Shown: one piece after another, positions 9,001 through 16,628 of the stretch
How the letters are laid out: each line of letters begins with the position of its first letter
Numbering within the stretch: position 1 is the first letter of the stretch
From: an uncultured Pirellulaceae bacterium
GTDB taxonomy: Bacteria; Planctomycetota; Planctomycetia; Pirellulales; Pirellulaceae
Assembly: GCA_905480235.1 (NCBI GenBank)
Contig: CAJQPP010000001.1
Coordinates: 1 to 39,487 of the forward strand
Length of the DNA stretch: 39,487 nucleotides
Direction: 5' to 3'
Program-made: the position numbers and the translations under genes
Notes under the pieces: generated by a model
What the model saw: the letters and a program-made list of their open reading frames with translations, nothing else
What the model was told of the DNA's origin: nothing
The model's database searches: none

Positions 9001-10652
9001 TCAATCATATTCGCCTGCAATAGAAGATTCGCTGCGTCCAGTCTTTTGAGTGGATCTGGCGAACCAAAATGGGTCGTGCCTTTATCTAAAGCGCTAACAA
9101 ATTCCGTGAAGTCGTGGCCAGCGTTTAATGCGGACCTGATTAGCAAAGCCAATGCGGGGATATGTTGCTTTGTGTTTTTTGGAGAAGTGGCAATCGCCCC
9201 GGATGTGTTTGCTTTTGGAAGATCATCCGTTTGCGGGGTGTTTGAATCTTCATTCTCGGCAAGTGTGGAATCGTCGGCAGCCAACGCCTCGCGTGCAACC
9301 TTGCGTGCAGAAAACGGGGTTGTCGCTGGCGGTGGGGAGGTGTTGCCCGTCATTGTTTGGTCTGTGATCGTCGCATTTAAGTCAACGGTCATCTCTCGGG
9401 CGGCACCCACAACGGAAAGCTTTAAGTAGAGTGTGTTGTTCGCGGGGGTCCACGATCCCTCCTCAACCTTCAATAGGGCATCCACTCCCTCACCGAGGGT
9501 CATCGATCCGGTAACCGAACCATCCATTAAATTCAAACTCATTGAAAAAGGCGCATCGAAATGTATACCCTGCCATTCGCCGGTGACGGGGTCGTCAGCC
9601 TTGGTGTTCACTGCCGCGTTGATGAGCGAAGGCTCGGTAGCGACCATCGGCATCGCCTCGGAAATTTCCAATATGTCATTGGGTGACAGGTAACTCGTGG
9701 GAACCTTCTGGCCGCTGCGGCGGATCATGCTTGCGACTTGTCTTTCGAAAGCGGGGGAAAGTCCTTCTGGTAGGACGGATTGATTAGGAGTCGCAAGTGA
9801 TTTCAGCAGATGGGCGTAAACTCTATTGGCCTCGGCAGGCGGCAGTTCACTTAAGAACGCTTTAACGTTGGCCCAATCACCAGTGGTAACCCATTTTGCA
9901 AACTGTGTAACTTTCTGCTGTGGAGTAAGTGTCGCTTCGTGGCCGGTGGCGTTGTCCAAGTCTTCGTGGATTACCCATTGGCTGCCCACTTCTAAATCGG
10001 GTAAGGCGAGCTTGCCTTGGGGGGGGGCGTTGGGGCTGTTTTCGATTTCTATGGCGGCTGCGGTTTTTGCGGGGGAGTTGTTCGGGAGTAGGTTAACGCT
10101 AAGGGTTCCTTTTTCAAATCTAACAACGGTCGCGCTGGCAAACCGTTTCCCGTTCGTGAACAGGGAAACCCCCTGCCCTGTTTCGGGAGAGGAATTGCTG
10201 GGATTGCCGGTGACTTGAAAAGTTATGGATGGGCGGGCGACGCTCAGTATCGTTCCCTGCCAGTGCCTTGACGTTTTGGCACTTGTATCGGGCTCCTTGG
10301 TTGGTTTAGGAAGCTGTGCCCACTCTTTCAGTAGTGCTGGGGTGGATCGATTAAGCTTGGTGGCCAGCAGTAACTTGATGAGTTGGGAGTCTGATGTGGC
10401 AGGTTTTTTAGGGGCAGCCGATGGCTTGATAGCAGGCTTTGCGGTTTGGCTCTCTTGCCTGTCTCCCCGAGGGCTGGTGTCGTCCGGTGTGATTGTTTTT
10501 TCGCTGGGAACAATCCGGATGCCGGGAGTTACCGGAGTAAGTTTGCGAAGAGGAATTGCCTGCTGAGCTTGGAGTGACGCTGTCGTTAAGCAAGCCAGAA
10601 AAACGAAGGCGAGTACCCACGAAAAAAATGCGATGGAGAAGCGAAAATTCAT
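6057..10652 (-). CDS. Giant exported, membrane-anchored protein with helical-repeat middle and BatD-like C-terminal part
   Basis: 1531 residues; no family recognised with certainty. I chose ATG at 10652 over an in-frame TTG at 10679 because AGGAACAG lies just upstream and the protein then opens directly with a signal peptide (MNFRFSIAFF, hydrophobic to about residue 30, Ala-rich end). A Pro/Thr-rich low-complexity stretch follows (about 35-90), then two beta-rich segments (about 120-220 and 350-450). A long alpha-helical middle of TPR-like character (about 490-1130) precedes a beta-rich segment (about 1290-1420), which resembles a BatD-type domain just before the membrane. One transmembrane helix (about 1430-1453) and a 78-residue, presumably cytoplasmic, tail end the protein. 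It lies just behind the Bat-type operon but is separated from it by a terminator at 10756-10783. Inference: a periplasmic scaffold working with the MoxR/vWA proteins. It meets gltB tail to tail with 72 bases between them. Confidence 0.8.
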   Translation of the reverse strand: MNFRFSIAFFSWVLAFVFLACLTTASLQAQQAIPLRKLTPVTPGIRIVPSEKTITPDDTSPRGDRQESQTAKPAIKPSAAPKKPATSDSQLIKLLLATKLNRSTPALLKEWAQLPKPTKEPDTSAKTSRHWQGTILSVARPSITFQVTGNPSNSSPETGQGVSLFTNGKRFASATVVRFEKGTLSVNLLPNNSPAKTAAAIEIENSPNAPPQGKLALPDLEVGSQWVIHEDLDNATGHEATLTPQQKVTQFAKWVTTGDWANVKAFLSELPPAEANRVYAHLLKSLATPNQSVLPEGLSPAFERQVASMIRRSGQKVPTSYLSPNDILEISEAMPMVATEPSLINAAVNTKADDPVTGEWQGIHFDAPFSMSLNLMDGSVTGSMTLGEGVDALLKVEEGSWTPANNTLYLKLSVVGAAREMTVDLNATITDQTMTGNTSPPPATTPFSARKVAREALAADDSTLAENEDSNTPQTDDLPKANTSGAIATSPKNTKQHIPALALLIRSALNAGHDFTEFVSALDKGTTHFGSPDPLKRLDAANLLLQANMIDDVERFLPAAEDDANSIAAQKLWSQLALRRYKTSKTAKWLNIAWNANQKIAESAVVEADKNMALATLIELSPQVDKETGIEWLQNSFTSSPELGMKILSSLGSKSATMAGQAAQLKANKRLELLKLQNQTVEQLIIVAPENAQSWQQALTLLIQNWLKEAEISLELSKQNMGGNVMQIDVYGNFYWLNPQQMAQRRSGQLRANPIQPNELLEIAPGDFWQQQVNKSLQTQVTKTLARLHLRLNEEDKAFPYIESIAKTRPDIARELVDEFLTTWTKNHDPNAARRQTNPYIYQYGFDRKAEAIPLTRSKQERNLAALTKWVDRIRAMELGDIDESKLARAFTTCHSNAEVFKLDRVRSVFGDLSKMDPDTIAEICQKMRTNLSSKWKDIRQQEAMQTNRREPEVQEEVLRGYTVAKQLLTEALKSAPENWKLQLALATLIYDENSYAQSVQKSSDFSEVRNSAFEAFAEAATKYQAALPNLNQSQQSTEVYDRWFYASLGASDLGRITDKTTPDKRQFKKIRDAINNLPGEMAEVHMAKFANNLFTRMSPLKPEIKFRYLEAGFEIAEAHPRAWEAKKLYDYYRDLVGEIRLDVALDGDDNVGHEQPFGLYVNILHTPEIERESGGFGKYAQNQNSMMRAYNYGRPTEDYRDKFSDSVSQALEEHFEILNITFQSPSTMQSRSTSEPDWRVTPYAYVLVKPRGPEVDRVPPLQLNLDFLDTSGYVVIPVESPAVIIDAAQSKATPRPVEDLQITQTLDERQAEEGKLIVEVSATGKGLIPKLEDLIDLEREDFELVSIDDQGVLPTAFEKDSSEIQILSDRSWTVEYQAKQSQGEMASFKFGEPKPPEAIAKFQRYEDADLVGVEQTVTLAQNYGSFSWSFLSWLIPLIAIGIVGGIFATMFLSKPIVDESSRFQVPKDVNPFSVLTLLNDIQQRNGISAELSNELKSSIERVEESYFGAEDPADTENLTELAQTWVKRAK

Positions 10653-10755
10653 CAACTGTTCCTGTAAATCGGGACCCAACGTTTGCTATTCCTATTGTAC
10701 ACAACCGGACTTGGTTTGCGTGGATTAGGTTTTGCAAACACTGGCGAGCGGGCAC

Positions 10756-10783
10756 AAAAAAAGCCGGACTTATGCCCGACTTT
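10756..10783 (-). terminator. Intrinsic terminator after the Bat-type operon
   Basis: On the minus strand an 8-base-pair stem (AAAGTCGG / CCGGCTTT, one G-U pair) with an 8-base loop runs straight into seven T residues. This is the form of a Rho-independent terminator. It lies between the TPR gene and the giant-protein gene, so the latter is probably a separate transcript. Confidence 0.75.
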
Positions 10784-10812
10784 CTTGATTTGATAATGAG
10801 TTTGGATTCCGG

Positions 10813-10917
10813 TTAGGAACCGCTGCCTTCGGGTAATTCACCCAAGCTTGCTCCGTCTTGGGGCGGACCCTTTTTGTCGCGACCGCGACTGCGACCTTTG
10901 CCGCTTCACGTACCCTG
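10813..10917 (-). other. Open in-frame tail beyond the TPR gene's stop (possible lost C-terminus)
   Basis: Reading on in the frame of the upstream TPR gene after its TGA (10918-10920) gives Q-G-T, a second TGA at 10906-10908, then 30 sense codons reading SGKGRSRGRDKKGPPQDG and a Gly/Ser/Glu-rich end, and a TAA at 10813-10815. The terminator stem begins about 30 bases later. The Gly/Arg/Lys-rich composition looks like a real disordered protein tail. It could be an ancestral C-terminus cut off by nonsense changes, or a read-through extension. Another frame is also open here, so chance is not excluded. Confidence 0.35.
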
Positions 10918-11511
10918 TCATTGATTGGGCAATGGCAAGGCCTGTAATTGCCGGAGTTCCATGCGAGCCAATCGTATAGAAGATTCTAGGTCTTCCGCAC
11001 TTCGCGTCGCCAAATGGTTATCACCAATCTCATCGGCTGTTTTGGCCAGCTGCGTGTAATGTTGGCGAGCCGCTTCGATTTCGGGACGCCACTCTTCTTC
11101 CGGACGGCCTTCCAGTCGCATCAGCCAGGTCATGTAGTATTGGGAGTTTGCCAATGTGGATTGCACATCGGCTATAAAACGCGGGTCGGCCTCATCGTCT
11201 TGGCGGACTTCGTCTAACAGCGTCTGTAACGACTCACGAGCTTTGGGTAACTCAGCAGCCATCATTTGGGCCTTGGCCTTTTCTAATGCCAGGCCGCGGG
11301 CTTCCGTTTTTTTCTCAGCCGGCAACTCCGCCAAAACGGCGTCAAATTGCTCGACAGCTTCAGCCCAGTTTTCGGATTGAACACTGTCGCGAGCGTTCTG
11401 CATCATGTTGTCGATGCGTTCTAATTCCATTTTCTCTTGGCCGGGCCCGTAGTGGTATATCACTCCACCAAGGCCGACAAAAAGCCAAGATACGATCAAC
11501 AAGATTCTCAT
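10918..11511 (-). CDS. Membrane-anchored TPR-type protein of the Bat-type operon
   Basis: 197 residues from ATG at 11511, chosen because AGAGGTGAC sits directly upstream; the longer reading to 11559 adds an unlikely hydrophilic leader. The protein opens with one hydrophobic helix (RILLIVSWLFVGLGGVIYHY) that is either an uncleaved anchor or a signal, followed by a helical domain with TPR-like spacing (ENWAEAVEQFDAVLAELP and later helices to about 190). Bat operons usually encode TPR proteins (BatC/BatE type) that act with the vWA subunits, and this gene occupies that place, last in the run. It is separated from the vWA gene by about 190 bases, so it may have extra regulation. The reading frame ends in a TGA followed by a suspicious in-frame tail (see 10813-10917). 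Confidence 0.75.
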   Translation of the reverse strand: MRILLIVSWLFVGLGGVIYHYGPGQEKMELERIDNMMQNARDSVQSENWAEAVEQFDAVLAELPAEKKTEARGLALEKAKAQMMAAELPKARESLQTLLDEVRQDDEADPRFIADVQSTLANSQYYMTWLMRLEGRPEEEWRPEIEAARQHYTQLAKTADEIGDNHLATRSAEDLESSIRLARMELRQLQALPLPNQ

Positions 11512-11703
11512 GTCACCTCTTTCCGCATCAATCGAGACGTGCCTTCGACACTCCTCCATTCTACCTGAATGTCAATCATCGATACAAACGGTAAATCGAC
11601 ACAAATACAAAACCAACGATTCAAAAACTTGTGTTTTTATGAAAAAACAGGGCACTCTGGTCTGCAGGCAGGGTCCGTTGTGGGTACCGCGTCCAGCGGT
11701 TTC

Positions 11704-12690
11704 CTAGGTTGGGGGGGTGTGCGCAGGGGTTCCCGCTCTGTAACGGGAGCCGAAGTAGTGCAGCAGCAAAGGGATCATGGCGAAAATAGATGAACCGGTG
11801 ATTGCGGCGAACAATGCCCACTCGCGGCGACCCCACGGAGTTGATTTATCCTCCTCGTTGACTTTGGTGAGGTTGTTGACGATGGCAGTTGTCAAATGTT
11901 TTTGATCACCATTGTGGTATATGCCACGCAAACGATTGGCCAGCTGACGGAGTGTATTGATATCTTGGCGAGACATATGCCCATCGATAAAGGTCCCGGT
12001 GTTTGAGTTGCCGACCCCTACCACAATTAACTCGGCGACAGAGGCTGGCAGTTTGGGCATACCTTTTGCCGGGACGGTGTCGCCATCTGTTAACACAACG
12101 ACAAAGGTGCTGTCCGGGTTCCAGCTTTTGGAGATCTTAAAAGCTTGCTCAATCCCGCTTAACAAATTTGTTTTGCCGGGCTTGAAAGCGTGATAAAGCG
12201 GCATGCGTTCCATGATGAATCGCACCACCTCGTGATCATTAGAATCCTCCAGCAGCATCTTAGCTTCCGTGTAGACGGCTACCACGGAGATCTTGAATTG
12301 TCGCATCGGAATGCGACTGAACATCGATTCCAAAACATCGGAAGCTCTTTCACGACGTGTGCGTTCGCCGTCGGGTCCGGCATCTTTGAGACGCATGCTG
12401 GGTGATACATCGACCACCAAAACTAGGTGTTTATAGTCGTTTTCCTCGAGAGTACTTTGGTTGTGAACTTCTGCCTCAACCACAAATAATAAGGAAGCAA
12501 ATCCCCAAGTGGCGGCGGCCAAACTGAGGACGCGCAGCAAGGGGGCCAGAATTACCCAAGACGCCGGTGTCCCTTTGGGTCCGAATGCCAAATAGCGCAC
12601 TTTTCGGATGCGGCGCAGATGGATGGCTTCCGCGAGGATCGCTATCAGTGCGACAGTAACCGCCAGTATTTCCGGTAGGATTTCTACCAT
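11704..12690 (-). CDS. vWA-domain membrane protein (BatA/BatB-like)
   Basis: 328 residues. Two N-terminal hydrophobic segments (about 5-22 and 45-71), a von Willebrand factor A domain (about 87-270) and a C-terminal transmembrane helix (about 291-312) give the BatA/BatB topology, with the vWA domain on the periplasmic face. The metal-ion-dependent adhesion site is intact: Asp94-x-Ser96-x-Ser98 (DVSPS), with a TDGD motif further on. Such proteins bind divalent metal and partner proteins in the MoxR-linked Bat system, named for aerotolerance in Bacteroides. The start overlaps the end of the next vWA gene by 7 bases, so translation is coupled. It follows that gene in the operon as the second vWA paralogue. 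Confidence 0.88.
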   Translation of the reverse strand: MVEILPEILAVTVALIAILAEAIHLRRIRKVRYLAFGPKGTPASWVILAPLLRVLSLAAATWGFASLLFVVEAEVHNQSTLEENDYKHLVLVVDVSPSMRLKDAGPDGERTRRERASDVLESMFSRIPMRQFKISVVAVYTEAKMLLEDSNDHEVVRFIMERMPLYHAFKPGKTNLLSGIEQAFKISKSWNPDSTFVVVLTDGDTVPAKGMPKLPASVAELIVVGVGNSNTGTFIDGHMSRQDINTLRQLANRLRGIYHNGDQKHLTTAIVNNLTKVNEEDKSTPWGRREWALFAAITGSSIFAMIPLLLHYFGSRYRAGTPAHTPPT

Positions 12691-13646
12691 GGCGTATACC
12701 TCATCACGACCAGCGAGATCAGGCTCATGCCGATCAAAGAGAGGCCCGCGATCGCGAACGGACGAAACCAGTCAATGACTTCGGCGTAGGTGCGTTTCAT
12801 TTCCGCTACCTCCATCGAGTCAATCTTTTGAAAGACACTTTCTAACGCGACGGTATCACTAGGTGCGAAGGATTTACCCCCGGTGATATTGGTAATGGCT
12901 GCTACCTCAGGAGGCGTATCTCCATTGCCAATATGGATCGAATAGACCACGATTCTATCGTCACGTAATTGCCTGGCGATCTCCTCTTCTTGCCCGTCTC
13001 CCAAATCACCGCTGACCCCGTCGGAGACGAGTACGATCATGCGATCCCCGGTCTCGCGGGTCACCAAAACTTCCTGCGATTTCTTCAATCCCAGTCCGAT
13101 CATCGTGCCGCCTCCGTACCCCTGAGGAAGTCGTCGGGGGTTCAGGAATGGCACCGAGCAACGAAACGCGGATGGGTCGGTGGTCAGAGGAATCCAATGT
13201 TGGGCGTTCGTTCCGAAAACGGTGAGTCCAAAGGCATCACCCTTTCTTTGATCGACAAATCCATTAATTGACGCCATCGCGGCATCGTATCGGGTGCCTT
13301 CGCCAAAGCGGCCCGTCATGCTGCCACTTAAGTCGAGGCAGAATTCTATATTGGTTAGTTCTCTTTCCGCTTCGGGTACCGCTAAATGTCGCGGTTCGGC
13401 CAAGAGAATGACTCCCATTGCCATGGCTAACGGAGCGCCACTGAGAAAGCACTTAATGAAGAAATCGTTCCACCGTGATTTGCGATAATCACCGTGGTCC
13501 TGGGGCAAGGCAATGCGTCCATCCCTGCCAAAACTCACACGGCTTTCGGTCGCTAATTCGGGGAAGCGGTCCCGCAACCAAATCCAAGTCAGGATCAGTG
13601 CCGGAATAAATAACGCGAGCAATGCATACCAGTTACCGAAGATCAT
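12684..13646 (-). CDS. vWA-domain membrane protein (BatA-like)
   Basis: 320 residues, same layout as its downstream neighbour: an N-terminal helix (about 5-23), a second helix (about 66-83), a vWA domain (about 98-280) and a C-terminal transmembrane helix (about 296-315). The MIDAS motif is Asp105-x-Ser107-x-Ser109 (DLSGS), with SDG near the second metal-binding loop. The start overlaps the end of the preceding gene by 4 bases (ATGA), and its own end overlaps the second vWA gene. The tandem of two vWA proteins behind DUF58 and MoxR is the classic Bat arrangement. The family call is firm; the client or substrate is unknown. Confidence 0.9.
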   Translation of the reverse strand: MIFGNWYALLALFIPALILTWIWLRDRFPELATESRVSFGRDGRIALPQDHGDYRKSRWNDFFIKCFLSGAPLAMAMGVILLAEPRHLAVPEAERELTNIEFCLDLSGSMTGRFGEGTRYDAAMASINGFVDQRKGDAFGLTVFGTNAQHWIPLTTDPSAFRCSVPFLNPRRLPQGYGGGTMIGLGLKKSQEVLVTRETGDRMIVLVSDGVSGDLGDGQEEEIARQLRDDRIVVYSIHIGNGDTPPEVAAITNITGGKSFAPSDTVALESVFQKIDSMEVAEMKRTYAEVIDWFRPFAIAGLSLIGMSLISLVVMRYTPW

Positions 13647-14464
13647 GAGACAGTTTCTGCCTCGTTGGCTGGTATGGAGCGGAGAGGTTCCAGTAACACT
13701 GAAAGATTGATGTGCTTGTCTGATTCAGGATTATGGATCCATTGCTCCAGTTGCTTCATCAGCGGGCCGGCCTCGGGGTTTTCGTGGATGGTTCTTAATG
13801 CTTCGGCCGTGTCCGCACTCTCCAATCCCAGGCGCCGTCGCCAGAAGGCGAGCAACATTCTTTCGAGTTCGGCGTATTGTTCCTTGGGCATCTCGTCGTT
13901 TTGTACGGCGTCCAAGCGAGTTTTCAACAGATCCGCCAGGGATTCCTGGGGCTCGGTCTCCTCGGCGATTTCGTCTTTTTTTCGCCCACCGAATAGTAGG
14001 AATAGAAAGACCAGTCCCCATAAAACGCTTGCTCCAATAAGGACATTTCGATAGCCACCCAGTCGTGGAAGCCATCCCGTTTCTAAAGCGTTGGGTTCGA
14101 CCTGGCCCGGAGGGAGTAGCGAAAGAATTTCGATCGGTATCTCGGGAAGGTTGCTACCGCTGCCGTCTTTTCTTTCCAGCCAGTCGCCTAAATCGTGCGA
14201 GCCAGGTTCCAAGCCATGAAATTGAATTTCGTAGCGGAAACTGTCGCCGTGAGGAATCGCCTGGATGATGCGAACCACCATTTCGGATTCTTGTTCCAGG
14301 GGTTTGGCGATCAGTTCCGACCCGGGCAAAATAATCTCTTTGATATAGCCTGCCTTGCCTACGGATTGCGAATAGAGTTCACCACTTTCCTGTGCTGGCA
14401 ACGCTATCGCCGAGGAAAGTGCGACAGCAACTAGGATCACCATGGTTAGACGCGGTTTCATCAT
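13643..14464 (-). CDS. Exported, membrane-anchored BatD-like protein
   Basis: 273 residues. A signal peptide (about 1-24, ending ALPAQ) leads to a beta-rich extracytoplasmic domain (about 28-125). One transmembrane helix (about 141-161, ASVLWGLVFLFLLF) follows, then a basic/acidic helical cytoplasmic domain of ~110 residues. This beta-domain/TM/cytoplasmic-helix plan is what is seen in BatD-like or DUF4381-like proteins encoded between DUF58 and vWA genes; I recognise the position and topology rather than a firm sequence motif. Both ends overlap neighbours by 4 bases (ATGA), so it is tightly coupled to the DUF58 gene upstream and the vWA gene downstream. Two adjacent Met codons leave the exact start open by one residue. 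Confidence 0.75.
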   Translation of the reverse strand: MMKPRLTMVILVAVALSSAIALPAQESGELYSQSVGKAGYIKEIILPGSELIAKPLEQESEMVVRIIQAIPHGDSFRYEIQFHGLEPGSHDLGDWLERKDGSGSNLPEIPIEILSLLPPGQVEPNALETGWLPRLGGYRNVLIGASVLWGLVFLFLLFGGRKKDEIAEETEPQESLADLLKTRLDAVQNDEMPKEQYAELERMLLAFWRRRLGLESADTAEALRTIHENPEAGPLMKQLEQWIHNPESDKHINLSVLLEPLRSIPANEAETVS

Positions 14465-15336
14465 CTAGCACCTCGACCCAATAAACCACGCGATTTGAAA
14501 AAATGCCGAAGCTGATAGGCAAAAGGCTGATCAGTACGAATGAGTAAATGATCCACACGTCCTCGTTTCAAGTCTTGGGTAAGCGTTTCCTGATCGATGC
14601 CGACATTTTTACCACGCGTCGTCAGCGGTTGGCCAGATTCGGCTTCCCGGGCTCGCACATAGCCTGCCCCTCGTAACGTTACCTCGGCAGGATCTTGCAG
14701 TTGCAAAGCGACGACATCGTGTTGCTGAGCCAATCGTTTTAATGGGCCGACCGCGTCTGGTTGGTGTAAATCTGAAAGAACAATAATCAAGGACCGATGG
14801 GTCAGTAACGGTCCCAGTTCCCGAATACGATCGGTGAGCATGGTATGTTCCTGAACATTGTAATGCCGCAATTTGTGCATCCATTGCATGATTTTATCGC
14901 GGGATAAGCTGGGCGTGTAGCGCAAGTCGGTCTCTCCGACTCCGAGGACTGCGACGGGGCTGATGCGGTCGAGACAGGCAAAGGCCAAGCCCCCGGCCAT
15001 GTAGACCGCCGTCGCATATTTACTGCGTTTGGTAGAGCTGACCGTCATGGATGCCGAGGTATCTACCAATAGGTAACAAGGCATGCGTTTAGGTGTCTCA
15101 AATTCCTTGACATGAAATTTGCGAGTCCGTGCGGTAATCCGCCAATCGATCGAACGTACAGGATCGCCTGGTTGGTAGAGTCGCGACTGTACATACTCCG
15201 TTCCGCTTCCAAGGAACGGCGACGCATCGGTGCCGTAGCTGAGACTGTCGGCCAGACGTTTCACCGCCAAGGCGAATTGTCGCGAGTCCAATGTGTCGAT
15301 TGAATTGAGTTGATAATGGGGCATGGCCGCGGCCAC
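14461..15336 (-). CDS. DUF58 domain protein of the MoxR/Bat operon
   Basis: 291 residues with no signal peptide, so cytoplasmic. The DUF58 signature is clear: RLYQPGDPVRSIDWRITAR at about 52-70. A vWA-like fold follows, with DTSASM (about 92-97) in the metal-site position and LSDLHQP (about 188-194). DUF58 proteins are almost always next to MoxR ATPases and are thought to present or regulate MoxR clients; the molecular role is not established. The stop is shared by a 4-base overlap with the BatD-like gene, and the gap to MoxR is 7 bases, so it is within the operon. An alternative start is Met5 (MPHYQLN). Confidence 0.9.
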   Translation of the reverse strand: MAAAMPHYQLNSIDTLDSRQFALAVKRLADSLSYGTDASPFLGSGTEYVQSRLYQPGDPVRSIDWRITARTRKFHVKEFETPKRMPCYLLVDTSASMTVSSTKRSKYATAVYMAGGLAFACLDRISPVAVLGVGETDLRYTPSLSRDKIMQWMHKLRHYNVQEHTMLTDRIRELGPLLTHRSLIIVLSDLHQPDAVGPLKRLAQQHDVVALQLQDPAEVTLRGAGYVRAREAESGQPLTTRGKNVGIDQETLTQDLKRGRVDHLLIRTDQPFAYQLRHFFKSRGLLGRGAR

Positions 15337-15343
15337 CTACCTG

Positions 15344-16360
15344 TTAAATGGTGGACGTCGTGAGACCCATTTCACTCATGATGCTGTGCAACACTGACTG
15401 ACCGGTCAAACCGTCAGCCAGAGCTTCGTAATTCAAACGGATGCGGTGCAAAATCACATCTGCCGCCAGCGAGTACATGTCTTCTGGGACAACATAATGT
15501 CGGCCGTTAATCAATGCTCGTGCTCGAGAAGACTTGAGTAATGAAATGCCCGCTCGAGGTGAACAGCCGACTTCCAAGGCAGGGTGGATGCGGGTTCGGT
15601 TCACCAGCTCAACAACGTGGTCCATGAAAACATCACTAACGTGAACATCCTGAACCGCGTGCATGCAGGTGATCAAGTCATCCGCAGTTCCCACCGGTTG
15701 GTCATCAAGAATATCAAATTCCGTTCTTGCGACCGCTCCTTTGTCTTGCCGGCGAATGCCCAGCGCTGAATTGCGACGTAGGATCTCTTTTTCTTCGTCA
15801 GGGGTCGGGTAGGTCAATCGATGACAAAGCATGAAACGATCCAGTTGGGCTTCCGGAAGCTCGAATGTTCCGCTTTGTTCAATCGGGTTCTGCGTGGCGA
15901 TGACAAGAAAGGGAGCCGGCAGGGGAAAGTTTTCATTGCCGATCGTAATCTTCCGCTCCTGCATTGCTTCCAACAATGCCCCCTGTACTTTGGGGGCTGC
16001 CCGGTTGATCTCATCAGCCAGTAACAAGTTGGTAAAAATGGGACCCTTCAAGATTTTGAATTCGCTGGTCTTTTGGTCGAGAATTTCGGAGCCAAGAATA
16101 TCCGAAGGTAACAGGTCAATTGTGAATTGGATGCGGGCGAAATCGAGATCGATGGTTTTCGAAAGCACGGAAACCAATAACGTTTTGGCCAATCCCGGGA
16201 CACCTTGCAACAACAAGTGCCCGCCGGTGAATAGGGAGATCAAGGTTCGCTCAACCACTTCATCCTGTCCCACCACAACGGTAGCGATACGTTCTCGGAT
16301 CTTTGCAATGAATTCGACTGCTTGTTGAGTGCTGCTGCAGTCGCTGGCTCCTGTTGCCAT
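15344..16360 (-). CDS. MoxR-family AAA+ ATPase
   Basis: 338 residues from ATG at 16360, preceded by AGGA eight bases away. The longer reading to 16441 would put the start upstream of the best promoter (16413-16418), so I reject it. MoxR proteins are AAA+ chaperone-like ATPases that mature or activate partner proteins, usually with vWA proteins as adaptors. Seen here: Walker A GVPGLAKT (residues 53-60), Walker B LLLADE (Asp116-Glu117), a sensor-1 IATQNP and the arginine-finger region EAQLDRF. It is the first gene of the minus-strand run and so probably sets expression of the whole Bat-type cluster. Confidence 0.93.
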   Translation of the reverse strand: MATGASDCSSTQQAVEFIAKIRERIATVVVGQDEVVERTLISLFTGGHLLLQGVPGLAKTLLVSVLSKTIDLDFARIQFTIDLLPSDILGSEILDQKTSEFKILKGPIFTNLLLADEINRAAPKVQGALLEAMQERKITIGNENFPLPAPFLVIATQNPIEQSGTFELPEAQLDRFMLCHRLTYPTPDEEKEILRRNSALGIRRQDKGAVARTEFDILDDQPVGTADDLITCMHAVQDVHVSDVFMDHVVELVNRTRIHPALEVGCSPRAGISLLKSSRARALINGRHYVVPEDMYSLAADVILHRIRLNYEALADGLTGQSVLHSIMSEMGLTTSTI

Positions 16361-16412
16361 CTCGATATTCCTGGGGTGATTCGCGAAGTTGTTGTCGTGG
16401 AAGTGAATAGGC

Positions 16413-16418
16413 ATTATA
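16413..16418 (-). promoter_or_regulatory. Candidate -10 element for the MoxR operon
   Basis: A perfect TATAAT on the minus strand lies about 50 bases before the chosen MoxR start. No good -35 hexamer is found at 16-18 bases, so the core promoter is only partly canonical. It is upstream of the first gene of the operon and would leave a short leader. Confidence 0.4.
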
Positions 16419-16628
16419 TCTTGGCGAGTGACTTTCCGCATGGCAAACAGCCTTTTTCCGCGGAGGTGGGCGTCAATAAATGCTTAAAAATTCGCGTGCT
16501 GCCGGTTGCAGGTTCCTCGCTCGCTTTTTTATGCCCCACGGTCGCACATCCTTTTCGTTGTTCCGTTGGCAAGTTCGGTTTGTCAATCCGGTCTTACCCG
16601 AAGGCCGGCGCAGCGATAAGCTGTGATC

